Positions 52,832 to 63,418 are shown, numbered from the stretch's first letter. The stretch: 64,000 nucleotides of DNA from Arthrobacter antibioticus (GCF_030063205.1 NZ_JASISQ010000006.1:1-64000), one strand, 5' to 3'. Program-made: numbers and translations. Notes: a model not told the origin generated them from the letters alone.

Positions 52832-55675
52832 TTACGAGGCTGCTGAGATCTGGCGCAGCACGTACTGCAGGATGCCACCGTTGCGGTAGTAGTCTGCTTC
52901 ACCGGGGGTATCGATGCGCAAAACGGCATCGAAGCTCACGGTGGTGCCGTCTTGCGCAACTGCCGTGACCTTGAGGGTCTTGGGCGTGGTGCCGTTGTTC
53001 AGCTCGGTGACTCCGTCAACAGAGAACGTCTCGGTGCCTTTTAAGCCCAAGGTCTCCGCATTTTGACCCGCTGGGTACTGCAGCGGAAGAACGCCCATTC
53101 CGATGAGGTTGGAGCGGTGGATGCGCTCATAGCTCTCGGCAACAACAGCTTTAACACCCAGCAGTGCGGTGCCCTTGGCAGCCCAGTCACGTGAGGAGCC
53201 TGAACCATATTCTTTGCCTGCCAAGACCACGAGCGGTGTGCCGGCAGCCTCGTAGTTTACGGAAGCGTCGTAGACGAATGCCTGCGGTCCGCCCTCCTGG
53301 GAGAAGTCGCGGGTGAATCCACCTTCAACGTTGTCCAGGAGCTGGTTGCGGATACGGATGTTCGCGAAGGTGCCGCGAATCATGACCTCGTGGTTTCCAC
53401 GGCGTGAACCGTAGGAGTTGAAGTCTTTACGCTCCACACCGTTGGCCAGTAGGTACTGTCCGGCCGGGGTGTCCGACTTAAAGGATCCAGCGGGGCTGAT
53501 GTGGTCGGTGGTGACGGAATCGCCGAGTTTGAGCAGTACGCGCGCACCGGCGATGTTCTCCACAGGATCAGCCGCAGCCTTCATACCATCAAAGTATGGG
53601 GGCTTGCGAACGTAGGTGGATTTGGGATCCCATTCGAAGGTGTTGCCCTCAGGGGTTTCCAGTGCCTTCCAGCGATCGTCGCCATCGAAGATGGTTGCAT
53701 AGGAGTTCGTGAACATCTCGCGGTCAATCGAGGCATCCATGACTTCCTGGACCTCAACCGGGTTGGGCCAGATGTCCTTCAGGAACACGTCATTGCCTGC
53801 ATCGTCTTGGCCCAGAGCGTCTACTTCGAAGTCGAAGTCCATGGTGCCAGCCAGGGCGTAGGCGATGACCAATGGCGGTGACGCCAAGTAGTTCATCTTC
53901 ACGTCCGGGTTAATACGGCCTTCAAAGTTACGGTTTCCGGAAAGAACAGCGGCAACGGAAAGGTCGTTCTCGGCGATGGCCGCTGAGATTTCGGAGTCCA
54001 ACGGACCGGAGTTGCCGATACAGGTGGCGCAACCGTATCCAACGGTGAAGAAACCGAGCTTCTCAAGGTACGGTACCAGACCGGACTTTTCGTAGTAGTC
54101 CGTGACAACTTTCGAGCCTGGAGCTACAGAAGTCTTTACCCACGGCTTGGACATCAGGCCTTTGTTGACAGCGTTGCGGGCCAAAACGGCCGCAGCGAGC
54201 ATCACCGAAGGGTTGGAGGTGTTGGTGCAAGAAGTGATCGAGGCGATCGACACTGCACCGTGGTCAAGCTCAAAATTGACCCCTGATTCATTTTTGACGT
54301 GAATTGGGTTTGAGTGACGGCCCTTGGCGCCCGCAGCAGCGGATACCAGCGTGCGATCAGTGTCTTCCTGATGCCCACCCGGGTGTGTGAAGGACGGGGC
54401 GTCCGAGGCCGGGAAGGTCTCTTCTAGCGACTCGTCAATCGTGTTACCTGCCGCATCAACATCACCGGCAACGTAGTTCTTCAGGTCAGAGCGGAACTGT
54501 GACTTGGCGTTGGTCAGTTCAATGCGGTCCTGCGGACGCTTAGGACCGGAGATCGAGGGAACCACTGTGGAGAGGTCCAGCTCGAGGTACTCGGAGAACT
54601 GAATCTCAACTGACGGATCGTGCCAGAGGCCCTGCTCCTTGGCATAAGCCTCAACCAGTGCAACCTGCTCGTCACTGCGACCTGTCAAGCGCAAGTAATC
54701 AATAGTGACGTCATCGATCGGGAACATGGCCGCCGTGGAGCCGAACTCCGGGCTCATGTTACCGATGGTTGCGCGGTTAGCCAGGGGCACACCGGCAACA
54801 CCTTCGCCGTAGAACTCAACGAACTTGCCAACAACGCCGTGCTTGCGCAACTGCTCGGTGATGGTCAGAACAACGTCTGTTGCTGTGGCCCCTGCCGGGA
54901 TGGTACCTGTCAGCTTGAAGCCCACAACGCGTGGGATCAACATGGAGACGGGCTGGCCAAGCATGGCTGCTTCTGCCTCGATACCGCCAACGCCCCAGCC
55001 AAGCACACCCAGGCCATTGACCATAGTGGTATGCGAGTCGGTGCCGACAAGGGTGTCGGGGTAGGCGCGCAGCACCGGCGCTTCCCCGTTCACGGAGACC
55101 TCACGGGTCATAACGGTGCGTGCCAGGTACTCAATGTTGACCTGGTGCACAATTCCCATGCCCGGGGGGACAACTTTGAAGTCCTCAAAAGCGCTCTGGC
55201 CCCACCGCAGGAACTGGTAACGCTCATGGTTGCGCTGGTATTCGATGTCCATGTTGCGCTCAATGGCCCCTGAGTTGCCAAAGACGTCAATCTGCACTGA
55301 GTGGTCAATGACCATCTCGGCGGGAGCCAAGGGGTTAACGCGGGTGGGATCCCCACCGAGTTCCTTGACGGCCTCACGCATGGTGGCCAAGTCAACGATG
55401 CAGGGAACTCCAGTGAAGTCCTGCATGATGACACGGGCCGGGGTGAACTGAATTTCAGTGTTGGGCTCCGACGTCGGATCCCATTGTGCCAACGCTCGCA
55501 CGTGGTCGGCTGTAATATTTGCACCATCTTCGGTGCGCAGAAGGTTCTCCAGCAATACCTTGAGGCTGAACGGAAGGCTCTTGGCGCCTTCTACCGAGTT
55601 CAGTCGGAAAATCTCGTAATCGGTTCCGGCTACATTAAGTACGCCCTTGGAACCAAAACTGTCCACATTAGTCAT
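52832..55675 (-). CDS. acnA: Aconitate hydratase (AcnA type)
   Basis: Aconitase isomerises citrate and isocitrate in the TCA cycle using a 4Fe-4S cluster. The 947-residue protein has [21 protein letters not shown] near the N-terminal domain, the first cluster Cys in [15 protein letters not shown], the other two in [14 protein letters not shown], and the C-terminal swivelling domain with [19 protein letters not shown] and [18 protein letters not shown]. An insert of about 50 residues (around 390-440) containing [12 protein letters not shown] is typical of actinobacterial enzymes. ATG at 55675 has AGGAG 8 bases upstream. Confidence 0.97.
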   Translation of the reverse strand: MTNVDSFGSKGVLNVAGTDYEIFRLNSVEGAKSLPFSLKVLLENLLRTEDGANITADHVRALAQWDPTSEPNTEIQFTPARVIMQDFTGVPCIVDLATMREAVKELGGDPTRVNPLAPAEMVIDHSVQIDVFGNSGAIERNMDIEYQRNHERYQFLRWGQSAFEDFKVVPPGMGIVHQVNIEYLARTVMTREVSVNGEAPVLRAYPDTLVGTDSHTTMVNGLGVLGWGVGGIEAEAAMLGQPVSMLIPRVVGFKLTGTIPAGATATDVVLTITEQLRKHGVVGKFVEFYGEGVAGVPLANRATIGNMSPEFGSTAAMFPIDDVTIDYLRLTGRSDEQVALVEAYAKEQGLWHDPSVEIQFSEYLELDLSTVVPSISGPKRPQDRIELTNAKSQFRSDLKNYVAGDVDAAGNTIDESLEETFPASDAPSFTHPGGHQEDTDRTLVSAAAGAKGRHSNPIHVKNESGVNFELDHGAVSIASITSCTNTSNPSVMLAAAVLARNAVNKGLMSKPWVKTSVAPGSKVVTDYYEKSGLVPYLEKLGFFTVGYGCATCIGNSGPLDSEISAAIAENDLSVAAVLSGNRNFEGRINPDVKMNYLASPPLVIAYALAGTMDFDFEVDALGQDDAGNDVFLKDIWPNPVEVQEVMDASIDREMFTNSYATIFDGDDRWKALETPEGNTFEWDPKSTYVRKPPYFDGMKAAADPVENIAGARVLLKLGDSVTTDHISPAGSFKSDTPAGQYLLANGVERKDFNSYGSRRGNHEVMIRGTFANIRIRNQLLDNVEGGFTRDFSQEGGPQAFVYDASVNYEAAGTPLVVLAGKEYGSGSSRDWAAKGTALLGVKAVVAESYERIHRSNLIGMGVLPLQYPAGQNAETLGLKGTETFSVDGVTELNNGTTPKTLKVTAVAQDGTTVSFDAVLRIDTPGEADYYRNGGILQYVLRQISAAS

Positions 55676-55732
55676 CGATGGACTCCTCTCGCCACTGCTT
55701 TTATCTTGGTCACGCAGGGACACGGATTCCAG

Positions 55733-55746
55733 TTAGGCACGCCTTA
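55733..55746 (-). promoter_or_regulatory. Possible DtxR/IdeR-like iron box upstream of acnA
   Basis: TTAGGCACGCCTTA is a near-palindrome (AGGC/GCCT core) in the gap before acnA, overlapping the stop of the P-type ATPase gene. It partly matches the actinobacterial iron-box consensus (TTAGG...CCTAA). It is weak and shorter than the full 19-bp site. Confidence 0.25.
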
Positions 55747-58287
55747 CTCGCGTTCGGATACTGCGCCCCGTTTTTTGAGAAAACGGTAAAGCAGCTCGAT
55801 CGCCAAGCACCCTGCGACAGTTACGCCTATAGTAACCGCTAACAGGCCTCCGCTTGGGATATCGAGCGCAAAGAACTTGCGGGCGAACGGTACCGCCATC
55901 ACTAATGACAGACCTGCGACCATGGCGGCAACCAGCAGCGCACGCCATTTATCGAAGGGCCGAGCCAAAGCTCCAAGCACCCACAGTGCCACCAGCAGCA
56001 CTGTCATAGTCGCAGCGGTTTGTGCTTCACGAACCGCGAATTCTTCACCCAACGGGTTTGTCGGGAAGGCCATGGCATAGGAATAAACCGCCATGATGCA
56101 GGCCGCAATGATGGTACCGGAGGGGATCGCGAACATTAAAGTTCTACGTAAGAATCCAGGTTGATAGCGGCGGGCATTGGGTAACAAAGCCAAGAAAAAC
56201 GCGGGGATGCCGATTGTCATGGAGCTCACAATGGAGAGCTGTCGAGGCAGGAACGGGTAGCGCCACATGATGATCCCAATGGCGATGGAAATGAGAATCG
56301 CATAGGTGGTTTTAGTGAGGAATAAATTTGCCACGCGCTCAACATTGGCAATAACACGGCGCCCCTCGGCTACCACCGAGGGTAGGTGCGAGAACTGGCC
56401 ATCAAGTAGGACAAGTCGCGAGACAGCCTTGGTGGCCGCCGCTCCGCTGCCCATGGCGATGCCAATGTCGGCATGCTTGAGGGCAAGAGCATCATTGACG
56501 CCGTCGCCTGTCATGGCAACAACGTGGCCACGACTTTGCAAGGCAAGGACAATGGCTTTCTTTTGCTCTGGAGAAACCCGGCCCAACACACTTTCTCGCT
56601 CAAGAACCTCGGCCATGGCCTCAGGATCGTCAGGCAGAGTGCGTGCGTCATATCCATCACCGCTGAAATCGAAGCCCACATCCCTAGCCACCGCAGCCAC
56701 AGTGCGCGGGTTGTCACCAGAAATAATTTTCAGTGCCACACCCTGCTCGCGGAAGAACTCCAACGTCTCGCCCGCATCGGGGCGCACCTTTTCCCGAAAC
56801 ACGAGAAGCGCCACCGGGCTGAGGCCCGCAAGGGAAAAGTCGCCATCACTTTGTGTTGCCCTGTGTGCCAGTACCACAGCTCGCAGGCCGCCCCCTGACG
56901 CCTCATGTGCGGCTTCCAACGCCTCAGGGTGGGTTCCTGCCGCCAGAACTACTTCGGGGGCACCCAGAACCCATTCACCGGTGAGCGCGCCTGGGCCAAA
57001 CGTGGCAGCACTGAATTTGCGGGCACTGCTGAAGTGAACTTGCGCTGTTGGTTCCTCTGCGGGTCTCTGGGTGTAGTGAGCCGCCAGGGCTGTGGCCGTA
57101 CTGTTGGCATTGGGGTGGGCTCCTTGCCAGGCCAGGACCTGCTCCCAGCCGGCAACGGGATCAAACACTGTTGTCTCAGCCAGTTCCATCCGGCCTTCGG
57201 TAAGCGTCCCGGTCTTATCCAGACAAAACATGTCAACGCGGGCAAGTCCCTCCACTGCGGGTAATTCCTGTACCAGCACCTGAGCTCGGGCCAAGGTGAC
57301 AGCCGCCATCCCAAACGAGATGCTCGTGAGCAGCACCAAGCCTTCGGGGATCATGGCGACGATGCTGGCCACGGCGCTAACCACTGCAACGCGCCACTGC
57401 CCCGAAGCGATGGCTGCCGCCCAGCCGCCATGAGCGCTCATCTGGCCATTGATCACCAAAACAATGATCGGTATCAACGCCCATGCAATGTACAAAATGA
57501 TGCGGTTAATTGAGTTGCGGATCTCTGAATTCACCAGAGAGAAACGCCGGGCTTCCGCCGTGAGCGCCGAAGCATAAGATTCAGCACCCACCCGGTGCAC
57601 CCTCGCGGTGCCATAGCCAGCCACCACGGCCGCCCCGGACAAGGCCAGATCCGACGGCACTTTTACCACGGGCTCAGACTCCCCCGTCAGCAAGGACTCA
57701 TCAACTTCCAACGCATCGGAGGCCAACACCATGGCATCAGCCGGGACTTGGTCTCCGGTGCGCAGCAGCAAGACATCATCTTGTACAACGTCGGCAACGG
57801 CAATTTCGCACTCGTGTCCATCACGGAGCACCCGGGCTTTGGGCGTATTGAGCACCGCAAGCCTGTCAAGAGTTCGTTTTGCCCGGTACTCCTGAATCAC
57901 ACCAATGGCGGAGTTGGCGATCACAATGAAACCAAACAACGCATCCCGGGGGTCACCAACCACAAGCACAAGCACCAGACAAGTACCCAGCACAGTGTTG
58001 AAGAGCGTGAATACGTTTGCCCGGACAATGGCCCAAATGCTGCGACTGCTTTCATGCGCCAAGGCATTGGTCAGTTCTGCTGTGCGACGCTCGTGCACCT
58101 GCGCTGCACTTAGGCCCGAGCGTTCCAGGGCCACCTCATCCACCGGTGCCAGCTTGGCCCGTGCGGATTCCATGGCCGAGCGGCGATGGTCATCGCGCCG
58201 CTCGGCCAGCACTGTGCCTTTGGGTTTGTTGCGGGTCAAATCACGTCTGGGTGGGCGGACCTGTGCTGCACTCTGATTCAAGGGCAT
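55744..58287 (-). CDS. Cation-translocating P-type ATPase, CtpE-like
   Basis: The 847-residue protein is a complete P-type ATPase. The actuator motif is LTGESEPVVK, the phosphorylated Asp is in CLDKTGTLTEG, nucleotide-domain motifs follow, and the hinge is AMTGDGVNDALALKHADIG. Membrane helices occur in pairs, with the ion-path motif AMIPEGLVLLTS in M4. PEGL and the overall layout are those of mycobacterial CtpE, reported as a calcium importer; a Ca2+ or Mg2+ substrate is thus likely but unproven. The ATG at 58287 is 2 bases after the stop of the RNA methyltransferase gene; a residue-39 Met is an alternative. Confidence 0.9.
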   Translation of the reverse strand: MPLNQSAAQVRPPRRDLTRNKPKGTVLAERRDDHRRSAMESARAKLAPVDEVALERSGLSAAQVHERRTAELTNALAHESSRSIWAIVRANVFTLFNTVLGTCLVLVLVVGDPRDALFGFIVIANSAIGVIQEYRAKRTLDRLAVLNTPKARVLRDGHECEIAVADVVQDDVLLLRTGDQVPADAMVLASDALEVDESLLTGESEPVVKVPSDLALSGAAVVAGYGTARVHRVGAESYASALTAEARRFSLVNSEIRNSINRIILYIAWALIPIIVLVINGQMSAHGGWAAAIASGQWRVAVVSAVASIVAMIPEGLVLLTSISFGMAAVTLARAQVLVQELPAVEGLARVDMFCLDKTGTLTEGRMELAETTVFDPVAGWEQVLAWQGAHPNANSTATALAAHYTQRPAEEPTAQVHFSSARKFSAATFGPGALTGEWVLGAPEVVLAAGTHPEALEAAHEASGGGLRAVVLAHRATQSDGDFSLAGLSPVALLVFREKVRPDAGETLEFFREQGVALKIISGDNPRTVAAVARDVGFDFSGDGYDARTLPDDPEAMAEVLERESVLGRVSPEQKKAIVLALQSRGHVVAMTGDGVNDALALKHADIGIAMGSGAAATKAVSRLVLLDGQFSHLPSVVAEGRRVIANVERVANLFLTKTTYAILISIAIGIIMWRYPFLPRQLSIVSSMTIGIPAFFLALLPNARRYQPGFLRRTLMFAIPSGTIIAACIMAVYSYAMAFPTNPLGEEFAVREAQTAATMTVLLVALWVLGALARPFDKWRALLVAAMVAGLSLVMAVPFARKFFALDIPSGGLLAVTIGVTVAGCLAIELLYRFLKKRGAVSERE

Positions 58288-58289
58288 TC

Positions 58290-59753
58290 CTAGTCCGTGC
58301 TGGATGCTTCCGCAGCGGGTGTTGGCGTGCCCGGAACGAGGATGGCTACCGTTTCCACATGGTGCGTGTGCGGGTACAGGTCAAAGGCACGCAATTTTTC
58401 AATCTGCCAGCCGGCGTTGGCGAAGTACTTCACGTCTCTGGCGAACGCTGCCGGGTCGCAGGATACGTAAGCAATGGCCGACGGCGATGTGGCCACCAGC
58501 GCCCGCACTACAGCTTTTCCTGCTCCCGCTCGGGGCGGATCAAGCACGACGGCGTTAAAGCGGCGCCGCTGTCCGGCTGCGGTTTGAGAGGAGCGAGAGG
58601 CGGTGCCAAGAATTTTTTCCACCCGCCCTTGCAGGATTTCAACCTGCTCGCTTGCATGCAGGTTCTTGCGCGCGTCACGGCTGGTTCCCATGGAACCTTC
58701 CACCGACAGGACACTGCCTTCGGGGCCTACAGCATCAGCCAGCGGTGCAGTGAACAGCCCGGCCCCTGCGTAGAGATCCGCCACGTCAGCGCCATCGTTC
58801 AGATGACCGCCTTGCAAAAGTGCGCCCAGAACTGCGTCGGTCAAAACTTTTGGGGCGTTGCGGTGGATCTGCCAGAAGCCATCACCGGTAACCCGGAATT
58901 CATGGTCATCAGTAGTCTCTTTGACCCAACCGCGGCCGTTGATCACCTCTATGGCACTGTTTTCAGGATTCCAGCGCGCCACCGACGGCGGTGTTTCCAG
59001 CGCTGCCAGAACACGGGCCACGCGTTTAACTGCGGCACCGGAGGCTTTATCGCTCAGACCAAAAACGGGTGCCAAGAGAACCAAAACACCCGAGTTGTTT
59101 GCAGGAGCCGCAACTTCCACACGCTCAATACCCGTGAAGTCGATCTCCCACAGGCGCAGCGCATTCACAGCCGGCACTGCGAGGGGCATTTCCTGGATGG
59201 GCACGATGGTGTGCGAGCGGTGGGCGTGCATGCCCAGCTTTCCTGATGGCGTCACGGCAAAGCCAACACGGGTGCGCCAATCAAGTCCGGCCCGCTCTGA
59301 CTGTGTGCCCTTCTGATCAACGTCTTCAACTCCGGCACCAAAGAGGGCATCAAGTCTCTGCGCGGGCACCCCGCCTAAGCGTTCAAGCTGCTCGCGGACA
59401 ACCGCGGTCTTCATTTTAAGTTGGCCAGCGCGAGTTATGTGCCCAAATTCGGCGCCGCCCACTGGTGCTGTGTGGCGGGTTGCCGTCTTCAGCGAATCAG
59501 CTTCGTCCCAGAAATGCTCCACACGCTCTGGGGATGCTTCCACGACGCCAGTGACATCGGCACGCCAGAACTTGGCGTCGTCCTCGTGCTCCGTGAGAGA
59601 AATTTCCACTGTTTCCCCAGGGATGGCATGGCGAACAAAAATGACGCGGCCGTCATGTCGGGCAACGCAGTGCCCGCCGTGTGCAACAGGCCCCACGCTC
59701 ACAACGAGGCGGGGGGTGGCGCCGGGACGGGAGATGCTGATTGGCTCGTTCAT
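58290..59753 (-). CDS. TrmA/RlmD-family RNA (uracil-5) methyltransferase
   Basis: The 487-residue SAM-dependent methyltransferase has an N-terminal TRAM domain (VVSVGPVAHGGHCVARHDGRVIFVRHAIPGE), a central region with CPVCG-like cysteines absent, so no Fe-S cluster is expected, and a C-terminal Rossmann fold (ADLYAGAGLFTAPLA). The catalytic motifs are VLDPPRAGAG and YVSCDPAAFARD, with the nucleophilic Cys, plus HHVETVAIL at the end. It should methylate uridine C5 in rRNA or tRNA; which one is unclear. Lack of the 4Fe-4S cysteines is usual in actinobacterial members. Confidence 0.9.
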   Translation of the reverse strand: MNEPISISRPGATPRLVVSVGPVAHGGHCVARHDGRVIFVRHAIPGETVEISLTEHEDDAKFWRADVTGVVEASPERVEHFWDEADSLKTATRHTAPVGGAEFGHITRAGQLKMKTAVVREQLERLGGVPAQRLDALFGAGVEDVDQKGTQSERAGLDWRTRVGFAVTPSGKLGMHAHRSHTIVPIQEMPLAVPAVNALRLWEIDFTGIERVEVAAPANNSGVLVLLAPVFGLSDKASGAAVKRVARVLAALETPPSVARWNPENSAIEVINGRGWVKETTDDHEFRVTGDGFWQIHRNAPKVLTDAVLGALLQGGHLNDGADVADLYAGAGLFTAPLADAVGPEGSVLSVEGSMGTSRDARKNLHASEQVEILQGRVEKILGTASRSSQTAAGQRRRFNAVVLDPPRAGAGKAVVRALVATSPSAIAYVSCDPAAFARDVKYFANAGWQIEKLRAFDLYPHTHHVETVAILVPGTPTPAAEASSTD

Positions 59754-59758
59754 ATGCT

Positions 59759-61729
59759 CTATTCCTGGTATTTCTTCGCGTCAGTGGAGGACTTTAGCTG
59801 CCAAGGTACACTGGCAACCACTACTCCGGGTTCAAAATGCAGCCGCGTCTTAATGCGCAGGGCCGTCTGGTTGTGCACCAGCTGCTCCCACCATTTGCCC
59901 ACCACGTATTCCGGGATGTACACCACAATCAAGTCACGTGGGGAGTCCCTACGCATAGCCTTGATGTGGTTGATCAGCGGTGTCAACGTTTCCCTGTACG
60001 GACTCGCTAACACAGTCAACGGTACCGGGATGCTCAGCCTCTCCCAATCCGCAAGGGTTTGCTGCGTCTCTGCTGAGTCCAGATCAACTGTGATTGCTTC
60101 CAGCGTTGAGGGCCGGGACGCCCGCGCAAAGGCGATGGCGCGCATAACTGGCTTGCGCACGTGGGAGACCAAGATCACGGCGTGGATGCGGGCAGGCAGA
60201 GCCTTGACAGCCGAATCGGTCTCCACGGCCAGTTCTTTTGCAACGTTGTCATAGTGGGAACGGATTCCCCACATGATGACGAAAAGCACTGCCATGGCGA
60301 GCAACGCAATCCAGGCTCCCTGCTCAAATTTGGTGACCAGCACAATCAGTAGCACCGTCAGGGTCATGCAGAAGCCCACCGTGTTGATGACCCGAGAACG
60401 CATCATGCGGAACCGTAAGGGCTTGTCCTTTACCTTGAGCAGTTCCCGGCTCCAGTGCCGCACCATCCCCAGCTGGCTTGCCGTGAAGGAGATAAATACT
60501 CCCACAATGTAGAGCTGGATCAGGCGGGTGACATCGGCGTCGAAGGCAATGATCAGCACCAAGGCTCCTGCCGCTAGCAGCAGGACCCCGTTACTGAAAG
60601 CCAGCCGGTCTCCGCGGGTGCGCAGCTGGCGTGGCAAATAGCCATCTTTAGCCAAGATGGAGGCCAGCACTGGGAAGCCATTGAAGGCTGTGTTTGAGGC
60701 AAACACCAAGATGGTTCCGGTGGCGGCCACAATGATGAAAAACGGGATCGAACCCGCACCAAATATTGTTGAGGCTATCTGACTAATCGACGGATTTTGT
60801 ACGTAATCGGCAGGTGGCGCAACACCGTTGACAAGGAATTCGGTGTGCGGGTCAGCCACAATGTGTACACCCGTGGCGTTGGCAAGGAAAAGGATGCTTG
60901 CCATCATGCCGGCGGCGATGGCGCCCAGTAGCAGCAGGGTTGTGGCGGCATTCTTGCTCTTGGGTTTGCGGAAGTTCGGCACTCCGTTGCTGATGGCCTC
61001 AACACCTGTCAGCGCGGCCGCTCCAGAGGAGAACGCGCGCAGGAGTAGGAAAGCCCCTGCCAAGCCCACCAGACCCTGATTAAAGGCCGCCTCGGGAACA
61101 ATCTCAAAGTCTGCCGACGGAGCCCGTCCCAAGTTCCCGGAAGCTGCCTGAAATATCCCGGCGGCTGTCATAGCGAAGATCGCGAACATGAAAATGTAGG
61201 TGGGCACAGCAAACACCGTGCCAGCTTCCTTGATGCCGCGCAGGTTCACAAGAGCCAAGATAATGACACCGACGACGGCGATCACAGCTTGGGCGCCATG
61301 CCAACCGGGAATGGCTGTGGCCAGGTAATTGGCTGCCGAAGACATGGACACTGCCACGGTCAGAACGTAGTCAACCATCAGGGCTGAAGCCACTGTCAAC
61401 CCAGCACTCTTGCCCAGGTTCACCGTGGCAATCTCATAGTCGCCACCGCCTGAGGGGTACGCATGCACGTTCTGGCGGTAGGAGGCCACCACTGTGAGCA
61501 GTACAACCATGACGGCCAGACCCACCCAAGGCGAAAGCGACACAGCTGCAACACCTGCCAGGGCCAGCGTCAGCAGGATCTCATCAGGAGCATAGGCCAC
61601 TGACGACAAGGCATCTGAGGCGAAGACAGGCAAAGCGATACGTTTAGGCAGCAGCGTATGGGCAAGTTTGTCGGTACGGAACGGACGCCCCACTAGGACG
61701 CGCTTAAACGCGTTGAAGAAATTCAGCAC
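59759..61729 (-). CDS. KimA-like potassium importer (KUP/APC superfamily)
   Basis: The 656-residue protein has about 12 membrane segments and a C-terminal cytosolic domain of about 170 residues. The sequence strongly recalls Bacillus KimA: RVLVGRP near the N-terminus, ALSSVAYAPDEIL, SYRQNVHAYPSGGGDYE, MVDYVLTVAVS, AFSSGAAALTGVEAISN, VFASNTAFNGFPVLA, RGDRLAFSNG and the tail VVASVPWQLK. KimA imports K+ with protons and is shut by c-di-AMP at its cytosolic domain. I used GTG at 61729, next to the conserved region; earlier codons add an unsupported Cys/Pro-rich stretch. The divergent TrkA pair supports a potassium role. Confidence 0.85.
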   Translation of the reverse strand: MLNFFNAFKRVLVGRPFRTDKLAHTLLPKRIALPVFASDALSSVAYAPDEILLTLALAGVAAVSLSPWVGLAVMVVLLTVVASYRQNVHAYPSGGGDYEIATVNLGKSAGLTVASALMVDYVLTVAVSMSSAANYLATAIPGWHGAQAVIAVVGVIILALVNLRGIKEAGTVFAVPTYIFMFAIFAMTAAGIFQAASGNLGRAPSADFEIVPEAAFNQGLVGLAGAFLLLRAFSSGAAALTGVEAISNGVPNFRKPKSKNAATTLLLLGAIAAGMMASILFLANATGVHIVADPHTEFLVNGVAPPADYVQNPSISQIASTIFGAGSIPFFIIVAATGTILVFASNTAFNGFPVLASILAKDGYLPRQLRTRGDRLAFSNGVLLLAAGALVLIIAFDADVTRLIQLYIVGVFISFTASQLGMVRHWSRELLKVKDKPLRFRMMRSRVINTVGFCMTLTVLLIVLVTKFEQGAWIALLAMAVLFVIMWGIRSHYDNVAKELAVETDSAVKALPARIHAVILVSHVRKPVMRAIAFARASRPSTLEAITVDLDSAETQQTLADWERLSIPVPLTVLASPYRETLTPLINHIKAMRRDSPRDLIVVYIPEYVVGKWWEQLVHNQTALRIKTRLHFEPGVVVASVPWQLKSSTDAKKYQE

Positions 61730-62061
61730 GCGGGTAACGCTAGCACCACCGGGTCCTACACGTGTGGTGCACGGTTCTGAGGTGCGTTCTCGAGTGCTGC
61801 TTTCTGAACTGCGGCATGGACTGTGTTCGGCAGCGTGTGCTGGCGTGTGCTGGCCCGGAATGCAGCGCACGTGCCATTGCTGGGACGCCTCTTCTGCGTG
61901 GCACACTGGAGGCAAGCACTTTCAGGGCCCGCAATCGGTCACGACTTGACCTTTGGCACCTTGACAACGTGAAATTAGTACCCGCACCGCATGCCAAAGC
62001 ATGCGGCACCAGTTGCGGCACCGGTGCTCTTGCCGCCGGGCCGGGAGGATGAGGAGCATCA
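61730..62061. other. Divergent intergenic region between the KimA-like gene and the TrkA pair
   Basis: The 332 bases separate divergent genes. A short palindrome-like CGCATGCCAAAGCATGCGGC lies at 61987-62006 near the plus-strand gene. I see no gene; start codons on both sides make it a shared promoter region. Confidence 0.4.
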
Positions 62062-62733
62062 GTGGCACATTTTGTGATCATGGGCTGCGGCCGTGTTGGC
62101 GCAACATTGGCTCACACCTTAGAGGACTCCGGACACTCGGTGGCAATTATTGACCAGGACGAGCGAGCCTTCAGGCGACTGCGTACTGGTTTTGGTGGGC
62201 GGAAGATCACCGGAGTGGGTTTCGATCAAGATACGTTGAAGCAGGCCGACATTGAACATGCGTATGCTTTCGCTGCTGTCTCCAGTGGGGACAACTCCAA
62301 TATTCTTGCCACCAGGGTGGCACGCGAAACTTTCCATGTTGAGCACGTCGTTGCACGAATTTACGATCCCGGCCGAGCAGAAATCTACCAGCGTTTAGGT
62401 ATCCCCACAGTGGCCGCAGTGCGTTGGAGTGCCGATCAGGTACTGCGACGCATCCTCCCCGAAACAGCTATCAAGGGAGACTTCCGGGAACCGTCGGGGC
62501 GTCTGCTCTTAAGCGAGCTCACTTTGCATCAGGGGTGGATTGGGCATCACATTTTGGATATTGAACGTGCTGCCCGCGTGCGGGTGGCTTACTTGACCCG
62601 TTTTGGTGAAGGCATGCTGCCGGGAGCAGATACAAGCTACCAACAAGGCGATATTGTGCACGCCATGATTGTCAGTGCGCAGTCAAGCGAAGTGACGCGA
62701 GTTCTCGCTGCCGCACCTGTAAAGGAGATTTAG
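62062..62733 (+). CDS. ceoB: TrkA-type potassium channel regulator (CeoB)
   Basis: The 223-residue cytosolic protein has an N-terminal RCK/TrkA-N Rossmann domain (FVIMGCGRVGATLAHTLEDSG, VAIIDQDERAF, VSSGDNSNILATRVA) and a C-terminal TrkA-C domain (about 140-220, LLLSELTLHQGWIGHHI). It binds NAD(H) or nucleotides and controls K+ uptake. The start is GTG at 62062 with GAGGAG upstream. ceoC follows after 1 base. No TrkH or TrkG membrane subunit is in the window; the divergent KimA-like permease is the obvious target. Confidence 0.9.
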   Translation: MAHFVIMGCGRVGATLAHTLEDSGHSVAIIDQDERAFRRLRTGFGGRKITGVGFDQDTLKQADIEHAYAFAAVSSGDNSNILATRVARETFHVEHVVARIYDPGRAEIYQRLGIPTVAAVRWSADQVLRRILPETAIKGDFREPSGRLLLSELTLHQGWIGHHILDIERAARVRVAYLTRFGEGMLPGADTSYQQGDIVHAMIVSAQSSEVTRVLAAAPVKEI

Positions 62734-62734
62734 C

Positions 62735-63418
62735 ATGCTGGTAGTCATTGTCGGAGCAGGCAGTGTGGGTTGTTCAATTGCCAAGGAGTTGCTCTCCAAC
62801 GGGCACGAAACGCTTCTGATCGACCCCAATCCGGAAGTTATCGGAAAGAGCGGTCTGCGCGGTGCCCGATGGCTGGTGGGTGATGCTTGTGAGATCAGTA
62901 CATTACGTGAAGCAAAACTAGAAGAGGCCGATGTGGTTGTCTCAGCCACGGGTGATGACAAGGTCAATCTGGTGGTCTCACTGCTAGCGAAGTCAGAGTT
63001 TGGTGTAGGGCGCACAGTTGGCCGGGTGAACAATCCCAAGAATGACTGGATGTTTGATGACTCCTGGGGCGTGGACGTTGCTGTCAACACACCACGACTC
63101 ATGACGGCCCTGGTTGAAGAGGCCGTTGAGATCGGTGATCTGATCCGCCTGCTGACTCTACAAGCTGGGGCGGCATCTTTGGTGGGATTCACGGTGCCTT
63201 CAGAAGCGCATGTCATTGGCCAAACAGTGGGCGTTATCGGCTGGCCACAAGACGCAACACTCGTTGCTATTTTGCGTGACGAGGCACCTATCACACCCAG
63301 TCCTGATGACGTCATTGAGGCCGGTGACGAGCTCTTCTTCATCACAACAATTGCCGCGGAGCATAATTTGCGCAGTCTGCTCTGCCCCAACAAACCCCTT
63401 TCGGATAACCCCGTCTAG
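62735..63418 (+). CDS. ceoC: TrkA-type potassium channel regulator (CeoC)
   Basis: The 227-residue paralogue of the preceding gene has VVIVGAGSVGCSIAKELLSNG, LLIDPNPEVIGKSG, VVSATGDDKVNLVVSLLA and a TrkA-C-like C-terminus (ASLVGFTVPSEAHVIGQTVGVIGWP). ATG at 62735 lies 1 base after the ceoB stop with AAAGGAG upstream, so the two are made together and could form a hetero-oligomer, as in mycobacterial CeoBC. Confidence 0.9.
   Translation: MLVVIVGAGSVGCSIAKELLSNGHETLLIDPNPEVIGKSGLRGARWLVGDACEISTLREAKLEEADVVVSATGDDKVNLVVSLLAKSEFGVGRTVGRVNNPKNDWMFDDSWGVDVAVNTPRLMTALVEEAVEIGDLIRLLTLQAGAASLVGFTVPSEAHVIGQTVGVIGWPQDATLVAILRDEAPITPSPDDVIEAGDELFFITTIAAEHNLRSLLCPNKPLSDNPV

Noticed and set aside
58017-59246. 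A 409-codon open frame on the plus strand
   Set aside because: It is antisense to the methyltransferase and ATPase genes, whose motifs are complete. Its translation has no domain-like pattern and is rich in Cys, His and Arg, typical of a shadow frame in high-GC DNA.
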